The notes below the pieces were generated by a model. The model made no database searches and had not been told where the DNA came from. It saw only the letters and a program-made list of their open reading frames with translations. Below, piece by piece: positions 34,664 to 43,667 of a DNA stretch of 64,000 nt (its first letter is position 1; each line of letters opens with the position of its first letter). The DNA lies in assembly GCA_934096035.1 (NCBI GenBank), contig CAKOKX010000001.1, forward strand, positions 62,001 through 126,000. The letters run 5' to 3'. Made by a program: the position numbers and the translations under genes. This DNA comes from an uncultured Bacilli bacterium (lineage in GTDB: Bacteria; Bacillota_I; Bacilli_A; RF39; UBA660).

Positions 34664-36922
34664 TTATAATTTAAATTGAGAATTGTAAAGCTCAGCATAA
34701 AAACCATTTTGCTTCATTAATTCCTCATGACTACCTTGTTCAATAATATTTCCTTCATTCATAACAAGAATTAAATCGGCATTTTTTATGGTGGATAACC
34801 TGTGGGCAATTATAAATGATGTTTTGCCTTCCGTTAATTTATCCATTGCTTTTTGCACTAATTCTTCAGTTCTAGTATCAACATTACTAGTAGCTTCATC
34901 TAAAATTAAGAATGGGGCATTTTGTATCATCCCACGAGCAATTGTAAGAAGTTGTCTTTGGCCAGCAGACACTGAATCATTATCACTTAGAATTGTATCG
35001 TATCCATCAGATAATGTTTTAATAAAATGATCAAGTCCCACAGTTTTACAAACATTTTCAACCATTTCCATTGAAACATTCGGAGTATTATAAATAATGT
35101 TATCTTTAATTGAACCATTAAATACCCAAGTATCTTGAAGAACCATTGTAAACAAATCATGAATATTACGACGTGTTAAATTTTTTGTAGATACGCCATC
35201 AATTAATATTTCTCCATTATTAATATCATAAAATTTCATAAGTAAATTAACCATTGTTGTTTTACCAGCACCAGTTGGTCCAACAATCGCTACTTTTTCA
35301 CCAGCTTTTGCCTTAGCACTAAAGTTTTTAATTGTTGGTTTATCATTACCATCATATTTAAACTCTACATTCTTAAATTCAATATTACCTTTTACTTTTT
35401 CTTTATCTAAAGTAATTTTAATATTGCTTTCATCAGCCATTTCTTTTTCATTTAAGAATTCAAATACTCTTTCACTAGCTGCAGCAGTTGATTGAAGACT
35501 AGTCATCGCTTGAGCTATTTGAGAAAGCGGCGAAACAAATAATCTAACATAAACAATAAATGCCACGATTACACCAAAACTTATATGACCATTTAAAGCA
35601 AGTAAGGCTCCAACAACACAGACCGCAACATAGCCAAAGTTACCAATAAAACTCATCATTGGCATCATTAATCCCGATAAGAATTCACTCTTCCAATTTG
35701 CTTTATATAATTTATCATTTAATTCATCAAATTTTTCATTTGATATTTTTTCACCATTATAAGTTTTAACAACATTTAATCCTGAATAAACTTCTTCAAT
35801 ATGACCATTTAAAGCCCCAAGTTCATTTTGTTTAGCAACGAAATACTTTTGTGATTTAGCTAAAACTAATGCCATGAACACAAATCCGAATAAACTTGCA
35901 AGAATTGCCGTAATAGCCATAACACTATTTGTTACAAACATCATAATAATAGTTCCCACAAATAATGTAATAGCACTAACTAAAGTAGATAATGATTGAT
36001 TCATTGATTGAGCGATTGTATCAACATCATTTGTAACTCTCGATAATATATCTCCAATTACATGTTTATCAAAATATTTCAAAGGCAATTTATTAATCTT
36101 ACTTGATATATTACCCCTTAGTTCTCTAGCAAAATTATTTGATACATCAGTCATTAATATTGCTTCAAAGTATTCAAATATAGCGCTTATTAAATAAATA
36201 CATATTAATAAAATGGCAATATTTTTAATTTTATCTATATTCATATATGGTTCTACAACCGCCTTCACAGAACTAGGCATGTTATCTACAAGACCATATA
36301 TTTCTGTGGCACTTACATCTTCGTTTATATTGCTTGCAATTTCTAAAAATTTACCTTGATCAGTTACATCTATTACATGACCATCAATTTCAATATCTCT
36401 AAATATTTTACTTGCAACACTTTCAGGTATTACTAAATTACTATTTAAACTTTTTATAAATACTTTAGCATCAACATCATTATTAACTAAAATATCTAAA
36501 ATACTATCTGGCATTTCACTTATTGCTTTAAATGATTTATTGTTAGTTCCATCATTTAACTTCGCCATTATTTCTTGGAATTTCATTAAATCATTCTTAG
36601 AAATATTTGAACTTATCATTACTTTTCCAATATTTTTTTCACTAAAATCAATTACCCTACTTATACTTTCTTCATTTAAACTACTAGTTACTTCTTTAGT
36701 TAACTTTTCAAAATTATCTTTATTTAAAACTAATCCCTTAGATATTTCATCAGTTAAATCAGATAATATATTCGGAGTAACGATAGTAAGTATAGCCCCT
36801 AAAACTGCTAAAACTAAAGATATAATAATTAATTTTTTAAAACCTGATAACTCTTGTAATAATCTTTTAATTGCCCCTTTAAAATCTTTTGCTTTTGACA
36901 CATCTTTATTTGGCCTTGGCAT
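34664..36922 (-). CDS. Heterodimeric ABC exporter subunit (canonical ATP site)
   Basis: A 752-residue half-transporter with six membrane segments then an ATPase domain. The ATPase has Walker A GPTGAGKTT, Walker B LILDEATSNVD with the catalytic glutamate, and switch histidine IIAHR; its signature is VSAGQRQ rather than SGGQ. Between the first and second membrane segments is an insert of about 175 residues (about 60-235) outside the cell, unusual for a family normally near 600 residues. It overlaps the partner gene by 17 bases. Exporters of this kind commonly expel drugs, peptides or lipids; the substrate is not clear. Confidence 0.9.
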   Translation of the reverse strand: MPRPNKDVSKAKDFKGAIKRLLQELSGFKKLIIISLVLAVLGAILTIVTPNILSDLTDEISKGLVLNKDNFEKLTKEVTSSLNEESISRVIDFSEKNIGKVMISSNISKNDLMKFQEIMAKLNDGTNNKSFKAISEMPDSILDILVNNDVDAKVFIKSLNSNLVIPESVASKIFRDIEIDGHVIDVTDQGKFLEIASNINEDVSATEIYGLVDNMPSSVKAVVEPYMNIDKIKNIAILLICIYLISAIFEYFEAILMTDVSNNFARELRGNISSKINKLPLKYFDKHVIGDILSRVTNDVDTIAQSMNQSLSTLVSAITLFVGTIIMMFVTNSVMAITAILASLFGFVFMALVLAKSQKYFVAKQNELGALNGHIEEVYSGLNVVKTYNGEKISNEKFDELNDKLYKANWKSEFLSGLMMPMMSFIGNFGYVAVCVVGALLALNGHISFGVIVAFIVYVRLFVSPLSQIAQAMTSLQSTAAASERVFEFLNEKEMADESNIKITLDKEKVKGNIEFKNVEFKYDGNDKPTIKNFSAKAKAGEKVAIVGPTGAGKTTMVNLLMKFYDINNGEILIDGVSTKNLTRRNIHDLFTMVLQDTWVFNGSIKDNIIYNTPNVSMEMVENVCKTVGLDHFIKTLSDGYDTILSDNDSVSAGQRQLLTIARGMIQNAPFLILDEATSNVDTRTEELVQKAMDKLTEGKTSFIIAHRLSTIKNADLILVMNEGNIIEQGSHEELMKQNGFYAELYNSQFKL

Positions 36923-38669
36923 TATCTAATTCCTCCTTTGAAAGCTGTGATAAAGCAATTTGTTTATATACTTCACAACTTTTTAATAGTTCTTTATGTG
37001 TACCAACTCCAACCGACTCACCATTATCAAGAACAATTATTTTATCAGCATTCATTATTGTTCCAATTCTTTGAGCAACAATTAAGCTTGTAGCATCTTT
37101 TGTATACTTCTTTAATTCGCTTCTAAGTACTGCATCAGTTTTATAATCAAGAGCAGAAAATGAATCATCAAAAATATATATTTCAGGATTTTTAGCTATA
37201 GCACGTGCAATTGCAAGTCTTTGTTTTTGACCCCCAGAAACATTCGTACCACCTTGAGCTACATGAGATTCATATCCATCATCCATTTTAGAGATAAATT
37301 CATCAGCTTGTGCAACTCTTGCTGCTTCCACTATCTTTTTGTCGCTAATTTCTTCCATTGCTTCACCATAATTAATATTGCTATTAACAGTTCCATTAAA
37401 CATAACTGCCCTTTGAGGCACATAACCAATTAATTTATATAAATACTCTAATTTATAATCTTTAATATTAACTCCATCAATTAATATTTCTCCATCCGTT
37501 ACATCATAAAACCTAACTATTAAATTAACTAATGTAGATTTACCTGATCCAGTTGATCCAATAAATGCAACAGTATCTCCTTTATTTGCTTTAAAAGAAA
37601 TATTTTTTAATACATATTCTTCAGCATCTGGATATTTAAATGATACATTCCTAAATTCAACAGTACCAACTTCATATTTTTCGGTTACCTCCCCATCAAT
37701 TACACTGACACTAGTATCTAAAACTTCATTTATTCTTAAAGCAGACACTTGAGCTCTAGGTAATATCATAAATATCATTGCAAGCATTAAAAATGACATA
37801 ATTATTTGCATTGCATAAGATGAAAAAACTACCATATCACCAAATAAACCAATTTTATCAGCCATTAACGCATCTTTAATTAAATAAGCACCGATAAAAT
37901 AAATAACTAATGTTAACATATACATAACCAAATACATAACAGGCGCCATAATTGACATTGCTTTTTGGTTAAATAATTGTAAGTTTGTTAAACTATTATT
38001 CACATTTTGAAACTTTTCTTGTTGGTATTCTTCTGCATTAAAGGCTCTAACTACTCTAATGCCCATTAAATTTTCTCTAGTTACCTCATTTAATTTATCG
38101 GTTAGTTTTTGAACTATCTTAAATTTAGGCATAACAATGATTGTCAAAATTCCAATAACTAATAACAAAATAACTACAGCAACAGCAGTTACCATACTCC
38201 ATTCCCAGCTTTTATTTAAAATTTTGGTAATAGCCCACACTGCAGTAATCGGAGCCTTAATAAGAAGTTGAAGACCAAAACCAATAAACATTTCCACTTG
38301 TGTAATATCATTAGTGGTTCTAGTTATTAAACTATTCGGTGAAAATTCTTTAATTTCACTCATAGACATATCTTCAACTTTTCTAAACAATTTAGATCTA
38401 AGGTTTCTAGAGAAACCTGATGCAAGCAAGGCAATTAAGTAACCAACAATAACAGCACCAACTAAAGAAACAAAAGCACACATAAGCATATATCCCCCAT
38501 TTTTAAGGATATCACTCATTTTACTTCCTTCAGTTTGCACCAGTACAGTTACTTTAGACATATAATCTGGCATCTTTAATTCAAACCAAACCTGCATAAC
38601 TATCAAAGCAATACTAACGATAATTATCAACCAATCTTTTTTCTTAAAATTTTTAATTAACTTAGACAT
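36906..38669 (-). CDS. Heterodimeric ABC exporter subunit (degenerate ATP site)
   Basis: A 587-residue half-transporter with six membrane segments and an ATPase domain. Walker A GSTGSGKST and the signature VSGGQKQRLAIARAI are normal, but Walker B is IYIFDDSFSALD, with aspartate replacing the catalytic glutamate, and the switch region reads IVAQR with glutamine for histidine. This is the degenerate-site pattern of heterodimers such as BmrC/BmrD and TM287/288, and pairs well with the intact glutamate and histidine of the partner encoded downstream. It is the first gene of the two-gene operon. Confidence 0.92.
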   Translation of the reverse strand: MSKLIKNFKKKDWLIIIVSIALIVMQVWFELKMPDYMSKVTVLVQTEGSKMSDILKNGGYMLMCAFVSLVGAVIVGYLIALLASGFSRNLRSKLFRKVEDMSMSEIKEFSPNSLITRTTNDITQVEMFIGFGLQLLIKAPITAVWAITKILNKSWEWSMVTAVAVVILLLVIGILTIIVMPKFKIVQKLTDKLNEVTRENLMGIRVVRAFNAEEYQQEKFQNVNNSLTNLQLFNQKAMSIMAPVMYLVMYMLTLVIYFIGAYLIKDALMADKIGLFGDMVVFSSYAMQIIMSFLMLAMIFMILPRAQVSALRINEVLDTSVSVIDGEVTEKYEVGTVEFRNVSFKYPDAEEYVLKNISFKANKGDTVAFIGSTGSGKSTLVNLIVRFYDVTDGEILIDGVNIKDYKLEYLYKLIGYVPQRAVMFNGTVNSNINYGEAMEEISDKKIVEAARVAQADEFISKMDDGYESHVAQGGTNVSGGQKQRLAIARAIAKNPEIYIFDDSFSALDYKTDAVLRSELKKYTKDATSLIVAQRIGTIMNADKIIVLDNGESVGVGTHKELLKSCEVYKQIALSQLSKEELDNAKAK

Positions 38670-38781
38670 AATTATCCTTTCTTTTTTATTATATTTCTTT
38701 TTTTATTTTATAAAACCTAAACTCTATCACTTGCCATATAATACTAAACTATTTATAAAATTTTGTCAAGACAACATATAC

Positions 38782-38809
38782 TTGACAAATGCAAAAAAAT
38801 GGCTATAAT
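38782..38809 (+). promoter_or_regulatory. Sigma-A promoter of the CFI-box gene
   Basis: TTGACA (38782-38787) and TATAAT (38804-38809), both perfect, with a 16-base spacer. Confidence 0.8.
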
Positions 38810-38841
38810 AAATAGTACTTCAAAAAAAGGGGGAAATTATA

Positions 38842-39405
38842 ATGAAAGATTATTGTGGTAATTGTGCATATTTAGATTTAAATCAAAAAGAATACTGGGG
38901 AGACAGATATTATTGTACTGAAAATTGCAAATACAAAGAAAAAAGCGATGCTGCATGCAATAGATATATAAAGAAACCAGATAATGGCTATACACCAGCA
39001 GGATGTTTTATAACAACAATTATTTGTCAATCTCTAGGATACAGAGACAATTGTGAATACTTAGTAATTTTAAGAAATTTTAGAGAACTTTATTTAAAAA
39101 GTTTTCCAGCAGGTGTTAAATTACTTCAAGAATATGACCAAATTGGACCAGTATTAAGCATGGAATTAGCTAATTGTCCAGCAATTGATGCAATTATGCT
39201 TATGGACAGATTTATTATTCCATGTACAGATGCCATTAAACTAAAAAACTTCGATGATGCAATAGCTATTTATGAAAACATGGTAAATGAACTTAAATTC
39301 AGATTTAGATATGTTCTAGATACCTTCGAAGTTGATTACACAGCTAAAACACCAATCGAAGATTTAGGAAAAGCAAGAGCAAGATTAAAACCAGCAAACG
39401 CATAA
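38842..39405 (+). CDS. CFI-box protein with N-terminal cysteine cluster
   Basis: A 187-residue protein. Six cysteines in the first 40 residues (CGNCAYL, YYCTENCKY, AACNRY) look like a zinc-binding knuckle. This is followed by GCFITTIIC near residue 54, the CFI-box motif that recurs in many bacterial proteins of unknown role, and a helical region with RNFRELYLKSFPAG. There is no membrane segment. It has a strong promoter and a GGGGG ribosome site, so it may be abundant. No function can be assigned. Confidence 0.75.
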   Translation: MKDYCGNCAYLDLNQKEYWGDRYYCTENCKYKEKSDAACNRYIKKPDNGYTPAGCFITTIICQSLGYRDNCEYLVILRNFRELYLKSFPAGVKLLQEYDQIGPVLSMELANCPAIDAIMLMDRFIIPCTDAIKLKNFDDAIAIYENMVNELKFRFRYVLDTFEVDYTAKTPIEDLGKARARLKPANA

Positions 39406-39420
39406 GTTGCTGGTTTTTTT
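39391..39420 (+). terminator. Terminator of the CFI-box gene
   Basis: Stem CCAGCAA / TTGCTGG followed by seven T residues; the stop codon lies in the loop. Confidence 0.85.
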
Positions 39421-39447
39421 ATTAATTTATCCTAATTGGTGAATTCA

Positions 39448-39645
39448 ATGTTCCATCTCCAGAGGCATAAGTTACAGAAAATAGCAAAACAAAATATTGG
39501 CTATGTCAAAAAAATGAACATAACATCGAGAAATTTAAATAGAATAATAAATGGATATATATCATCTATATCATTTAAGTATATTGAAGAATTTTGTAAA
39601 TATTTAAATTGTGCTCCAGGTGAACTTATTGAAATTATAAACTAA
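39448..39645 (+). CDS. Small XRE-type helix-turn-helix protein
   Basis: A protein of about 65 residues whose second half, MNITSRNLNRIINGYISSISFKYIEEFCKYLNCAPGEL, is a compact Cro-like helix-turn-helix ending in the usual CKYLNCAPGEL. The ATG at 39448 has GGTG five bases before it, better than the TTG and GTG codons further up. It follows the CFI-box terminator by some 30 bases, and is convergent with ybaK. The target is unknown. Confidence 0.65.
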   Translation: MFHLQRHKLQKIAKQNIGYVKKMNITSRNLNRIINGYISSISFKYIEEFCKYLNCAPGELIEIIN

Positions 39646-39672
39646 AAAAAGAACAACTTTAAAAAGCTAATT

Positions 39673-40134
39673 CTAATTTGTTACATCTATCCATTCTTTA
39701 TAATTAGATAGCCTTTCTAATTCTTGAATAGAAAGCTTAATAGCACTATTAGAGCTTCCACACGCCGGATATACAAATTCATGTTTTTTTAAAGATTCAT
39801 CAAGATAAATGATAACTCCATCATTAACACCAAAAGGACAAACTCCTCCAGCTTCATGACCAACTAGCTCGACTAAATCCTCTCTAGGTATCATATGAGC
39901 CTTTTCATGGAAAAACTCTTTATATTTATGATTATCACATCTTTTATCACCAGCCATAACAATTAAAATAGGCTTACCATCAACTATAAATGATAATGTT
40001 TTAGCTATATCTGCTTCACCACAACCAATTGCTTGCGCAGCCTCAGCAACAGTTGCACTTGATTCATCAAATTCTACTATTTTTCCATCTTTTCCATATT
40101 TTTTTAAATATTCTCTTACTTTAATTAATGACAT
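39673..40134 (-). CDS. YbaK/EbsC-family aminoacyl-tRNA deacylase
   Basis: A 153-residue protein of the YbaK family, which hydrolyses tRNA charged with the wrong amino acid (often Cys-tRNA-Pro) in trans. Family features: SSATVAEAAQAIGC, the KTLSF strand with the key lysine, the GDKRCD segment and GGVCPFGV. It overlaps the RDD gene by 14 bases and is the last of a four-gene operon with Abi, HtrA and RDD proteins. The exact tRNA specificity cannot be read from sequence. Confidence 0.9.
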   Translation of the reverse strand: MSLIKVREYLKKYGKDGKIVEFDESSATVAEAAQAIGCGEADIAKTLSFIVDGKPILIVMAGDKRCDNHKYKEFFHEKAHMIPREDLVELVGHEAGGVCPFGVNDGVIIYLDESLKKHEFVYPACGSSNSAIKLSIQELERLSNYKEWIDVTN

Positions 40135-40726
40135 TTTTTACCTCCATTACTTCCGTACCACTTATTAAATCATGTAATCCTTTTCCATCTTTTCTAAATA
40201 AAATCATTCCATAACCAAAATAAGTAATAACATAACCAATTATACTAACAATCATAGATAATGTAAAGAATAATTTTGTATCAAAACACAATGCTAAACA
40301 AACAGTTAAAGTACTAAAAAGCAAATTATAAACAACTAATGTTCTAACTAAATATTGCCATACTTTTACATCATCTTTTTTATTTTTGTTAACTACTTTC
40401 AAATTCATCAATTTCTTACCTATAGTTTGATTCTTATTCCATTTTTGAAATCCTATAAAATACAATAAATAACAAACTAAACTAATACCTGTTGAATATG
40501 CACTATATTTCAATGTATCTTGATATTGAATAACAAACTCATCACTAGAAAACATATCCAGAACATTTTCTTCATTTATATCCTCTAATGTTTTATTAAA
40601 ATTTTCATAAGATTCCAAATAATTATCTAAATAGGGATTTAATATATCAATATTAGCTAGTGCAGATGCCACAAAACCAACTAATAAAATATCAATAATA
40701 TATGCTAATAATCGTTTTAATTTCAT
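40121..40726 (-). CDS. RDD-family membrane protein
   Basis: A 201-residue protein with four hydrophobic segments. It starts KRLLAYIIDILLVGF (arginine-aspartate positions of the RDD family), and carries NQTIGKKLMNLKVV and the closing GKGLHDLISGTEV. RDD proteins are poorly understood; some take part in ion or sodium balance. It has a 14-base overlap with ybaK and a 25-base gap from htrA, so it belongs to their operon. Confidence 0.85.
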   Translation of the reverse strand: MKLKRLLAYIIDILLVGFVASALANIDILNPYLDNYLESYENFNKTLEDINEENVLDMFSSDEFVIQYQDTLKYSAYSTGISLVCYLLYFIGFQKWNKNQTIGKKLMNLKVVNKNKKDDVKVWQYLVRTLVVYNLLFSTLTVCLALCFDTKLFFTLSMIVSIIGYVITYFGYGMILFRKDGKGLHDLISGTEVMEVKNVIN

Positions 40727-40751
40727 AGACCCTCCAACTTAAATAAGCAAA

Positions 40752-41864
40752 CTATGTTGTTTGCTTACTTGATGCTAAAGTAACATTAAGTTCTTTAGTC
40801 TTACCATTTCTTATTACTGTAACTTTAATTGTATCGCCAACTTTGTATTGATATAGATAATATCTTAGATATGCAATATTTTTTACTTCTTTACCATCTA
40901 TTTTAGTAATTATATCATTAGCTTCTATTTTACCTTTTGCAGCTGGGCTACCCTTTTCAACACTATTTACAATTACTCCACTTGTAACACCAGAAGATTG
41001 AATTAAAGACCCATATTGATAAGAATTATAATATTTATTTACATCATACATTGATACACCAATATATGGATATTCAATAGATTCACCTTTAATTATTTGT
41101 TCTGCTTTTGATGTAGCATCTTCAATAGGAATTGCAAAACCCATTCCTTCAACACCACTACTTACTAGTTTAAGTGATGTAATTCCAATAACTTCTCCAT
41201 TACTATTACATAAAGGACCACCACTATTACCAGAGTTAATCGCTGCATCAGTTTGTAAAACTTTCATTATGTAATCATTATTTTTGGAATTATTTAAAGA
41301 TACTTCAACTAATCTATCTTTACCAGATAAAATACCTCTCGTTACTGTCCATGAATAAGCACTATCTAAAGGAGCTCCTACAGCAAAAGTAGTATCACCA
41401 ACTCTAGAATTATCATTTTTACCTAAAGAAGCTACAGTTAATTCATCTTTAGATTCAATTGATAAAACTGCAATATCAGCATATTGATCAGAACCAACAA
41501 CCTTAGTTTCTACGACTTTTTCATCAGTAAATGTAACAGTTACTTTATTACCACCATCTATAACATGATGATTTGTTAAAATATAATATTTATTACCATC
41601 CTTTTTATAAACAAAACCTGTTCCTGATGCAATATAAGTATCATCTTTATAAGTTGAAACAATAACTACTGCATTATATACTTTTTCAACTGCATCAGCA
41701 ATACCTGTATCAGTTACTGTTACATCTTTTTCTAGCTTAGTTACTGATTCAGTAATACTTGTTGGAAAGAAATATACAACTGCATACATTGCTAAACACC
41801 CTACAAAAAATACTATTAAATAATTTACTAAACTTCTTCTTTGTTTATTTTGTTCTTCACTCAT
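40752..41864 (-). CDS. HtrA/DegP-like membrane-anchored serine protease
   Basis: A 370-residue protein: one N-terminal membrane anchor (about residues 13-30), a trypsin-like protease domain outside the cell with catalytic His in LTNHHVID, Asp in YADIAVL and Ser in NSGNSGGPL, and one C-terminal PDZ domain with GSPAAKGKIEANDIITKIDG. It degrades or refolds damaged exported proteins. Its ATG overlaps the stop of the upstream Abi gene by four bases, giving translation coupling between the two. Length and layout match HtrA/HtrB of Bacillus. Confidence 0.94.
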   Translation of the reverse strand: MSEEQNKQRRSLVNYLIVFFVGCLAMYAVVYFFPTSITESVTKLEKDVTVTDTGIADAVEKVYNAVVIVSTYKDDTYIASGTGFVYKKDGNKYYILTNHHVIDGGNKVTVTFTDEKVVETKVVGSDQYADIAVLSIESKDELTVASLGKNDNSRVGDTTFAVGAPLDSAYSWTVTRGILSGKDRLVEVSLNNSKNNDYIMKVLQTDAAINSGNSGGPLCNSNGEVIGITSLKLVSSGVEGMGFAIPIEDATSKAEQIIKGESIEYPYIGVSMYDVNKYYNSYQYGSLIQSSGVTSGVIVNSVEKGSPAAKGKIEANDIITKIDGKEVKNIAYLRYYLYQYKVGDTIKVTVIRNGKTKELNVTLASSKQTT

Positions 41865-42796
41865 TTTTCTAACCTCACTATTTCTTTATAATTATTTGGG
41901 AATCCCATTTCATGCAATACTTTTTCTATTTTAATAACTTTAAGCTTACCAGACAATCTATCTAATTCATAACTTATCTCACTAATAAATAAATTAAAAT
42001 TATCTTCTTCCAATAACTGTTTTAAAATAATTATTAATGCAAATAAATCATTCTTTCCATATATATATTCCTCACTTATCTTTGGAATATACAATAATCT
42101 ATGAAATTTTGTATCATCAATAGCTTTTTGAGTTCTATTAATATAACAAATATCTTCATGAGCACATAAATTACGATAATTAGCAACAATTGGTAAATAA
42201 TCAACCATACTATCAATACTAACTCCAAAAACATCAGCAATTTCTTTTTGATCTTGATATTGAAGTACCGTATATAATTCTCCAACTATTCCAAATGATA
42301 AAACTTTTACAACAACCCAAAGTGGAATATAACCATAATTTATGATGTAATGCGCTGTTGCTGTATGTTGTTTACCATTAACACTTATCTGTCTTTTCAT
42401 CTTTCTAATTAAATCATTAATCTGTCTATTTCTTCTTGAATCTTTAACAAAGTTATTGGGATTTAAATAATTATTTTCTTTAAATCCATGATTCTTACTC
42501 ATTATATAAGCTAATATACTTTTTAAATTATTTTCAACAATCAAAATATTTTTAAAAATTATATTTCTTATTTGTCTATCAAAAAGAAACATTGAATATA
42601 ATTCATTAAATGTTGTACCTTCTAGATAAGTTTTATTATCATCAGGCTTCATAAATAAATGACGGTATCCACTTAAGAAAAAGTAATTTTCACGCAACAA
42701 AATAGTTTTAGCAGTCTCAATATCTTCTACTACTAACCCTTTTTTTGTAAGTATGTCAATTTGTTCATCTAATGTTTTAAATGTTTTCGATTTCAC
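41861..42796 (-). CDS. Abi_2 (AbiD/AbiF-like) protein with a HEPN RNase motif
   Basis: A 311-residue protein of the abortive-infection family found in lactococcal plasmids and many genomes. The start FKTLDEQIDILTKKGLVV and the middle LLRENYFFLSGYRHLF and FDRQIRNIIFKNILIVENNLK are typical of it. YRNLCAHEDICYN near residue 220 holds an R-X4-H motif as in HEPN RNases, suggesting toxic RNA cleavage under phage attack. It is the first gene of an operon, and its stop overlaps the htrA start. No antitoxin-like gene is adjacent. Confidence 0.87.
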   Translation of the reverse strand: MKSKTFKTLDEQIDILTKKGLVVEDIETAKTILLRENYFFLSGYRHLFMKPDDNKTYLEGTTFNELYSMFLFDRQIRNIIFKNILIVENNLKSILAYIMSKNHGFKENNYLNPNNFVKDSRRNRQINDLIRKMKRQISVNGKQHTATAHYIINYGYIPLWVVVKVLSFGIVGELYTVLQYQDQKEIADVFGVSIDSMVDYLPIVANYRNLCAHEDICYINRTQKAIDDTKFHRLLYIPKISEEYIYGKNDLFALIIILKQLLEEDNFNLFISEISYELDRLSGKLKVIKIEKVLHEMGFPNNYKEIVRLEK

Positions 42797-42906
42797 ACTA
42801 TACCGCCTTTACTTTAAACATTATACCACAACTGACTTAATAAATATATAGCAAAATAATGGTTTTAATGTAAAAAACTTGTGAAAAAAAAGTGAAATTA
42901 ATAAAA

Positions 42907-43557
42907 TTAATTATAATAATGACTTATTGCTTGCGCTAATATTTTTGCAAACTCACTTTGATATTCTTTTGTAACTAATTTACTTCTTTCAGTTGCATTA
43001 GATAAAAAACCGCATTCTACTAAAACTCCATTTGTATTTAATTTATCATACATATAAGTAGATGTAGGAATCCTTTTAACTTCTCTATCTGTATTAGTAT
43101 TTTTATTCAAATATTCTTGTATAGACTTAGCTAATTCTTCATTATTTTTATTATAAAAAACTTGAGCACCATAATACCTTGTATCTGTAAGATAATTTAA
43201 GTGAATAGATACATACATATCCACAATTTTTTGATTAATAATTTTAATTCTTTCATCAAAATCTGCTTTCTTACGATGGTTCTTAACACCATTACTTAAA
43301 TCACTATCACTAGTTCTAGTCATAATAACTGTTGCTCCCATTTCACTTAAATATTCTTCTAGATATTTTCCAATAGATAAAGTAATATCTTTTTCATAAA
43401 TATCATTATATAAAGAGCCTGGGTCCAAACCGCCATGACCACAATCAATTGCCAAAACTTTTCCTTGCAAAGGTAAGTCAGCCCTAACCGGATAACTAAA
43501 CAGAACTAAAAATAGCGCTAAAAAAACGGAAAATACTCCAATATAATATTTCTTCAT
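42907..43557 (-). CDS. cwlD: CwlD-like N-acetylmuramoyl-L-alanine amidase
   Basis: A 216-residue exported amidase with an N-terminal signal or anchor (VFSVFLALFLVLFSYP). The catalytic domain shows AIDCGHGGLDPG, YEKDITLSIG, the NHRKKADFDERIKIIN segment, SIHLNY and the glutamate in VLVECGFLSN. The RK-DL-R helix between the second and third zinc ligands and GAQVFY match CwlD, which starts muramic-delta-lactam formation in spore cortex. The overall resemblance makes CwlD the best name, but a vegetative amidase cannot be excluded. It has no LysM or SH3 domain. Confidence 0.75.
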   Translation of the reverse strand: MKKYYIGVFSVFLALFLVLFSYPVRADLPLQGKVLAIDCGHGGLDPGSLYNDIYEKDITLSIGKYLEEYLSEMGATVIMTRTSDSDLSNGVKNHRKKADFDERIKIINQKIVDMYVSIHLNYLTDTRYYGAQVFYNKNNEELAKSIQEYLNKNTNTDREVKRIPTSTYMYDKLNTNGVLVECGFLSNATERSKLVTKEYQSEFAKILAQAISHYYN

Positions 43558-43620
43558 ATTAAATACTTATGCTACAATTTTATTTTAATTTCAAAAAATA
43601 TTAAATTTAAACAAATATAA

Positions 43621-43650
43621 ATGCAGATAACTAATATTAATTATCTGCAT
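43621..43650 (-). terminator. Terminator of the zinc-ribbon/Ltp operon
   Basis: Perfect stem ATGCAGATAA / TTATCTGCAT with a 10-base loop, 18 bases after the Ltp gene stop; the T tract is interrupted. Confidence 0.6.
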
Positions 43651-43667
43651 TTAAATATAATTTTATT

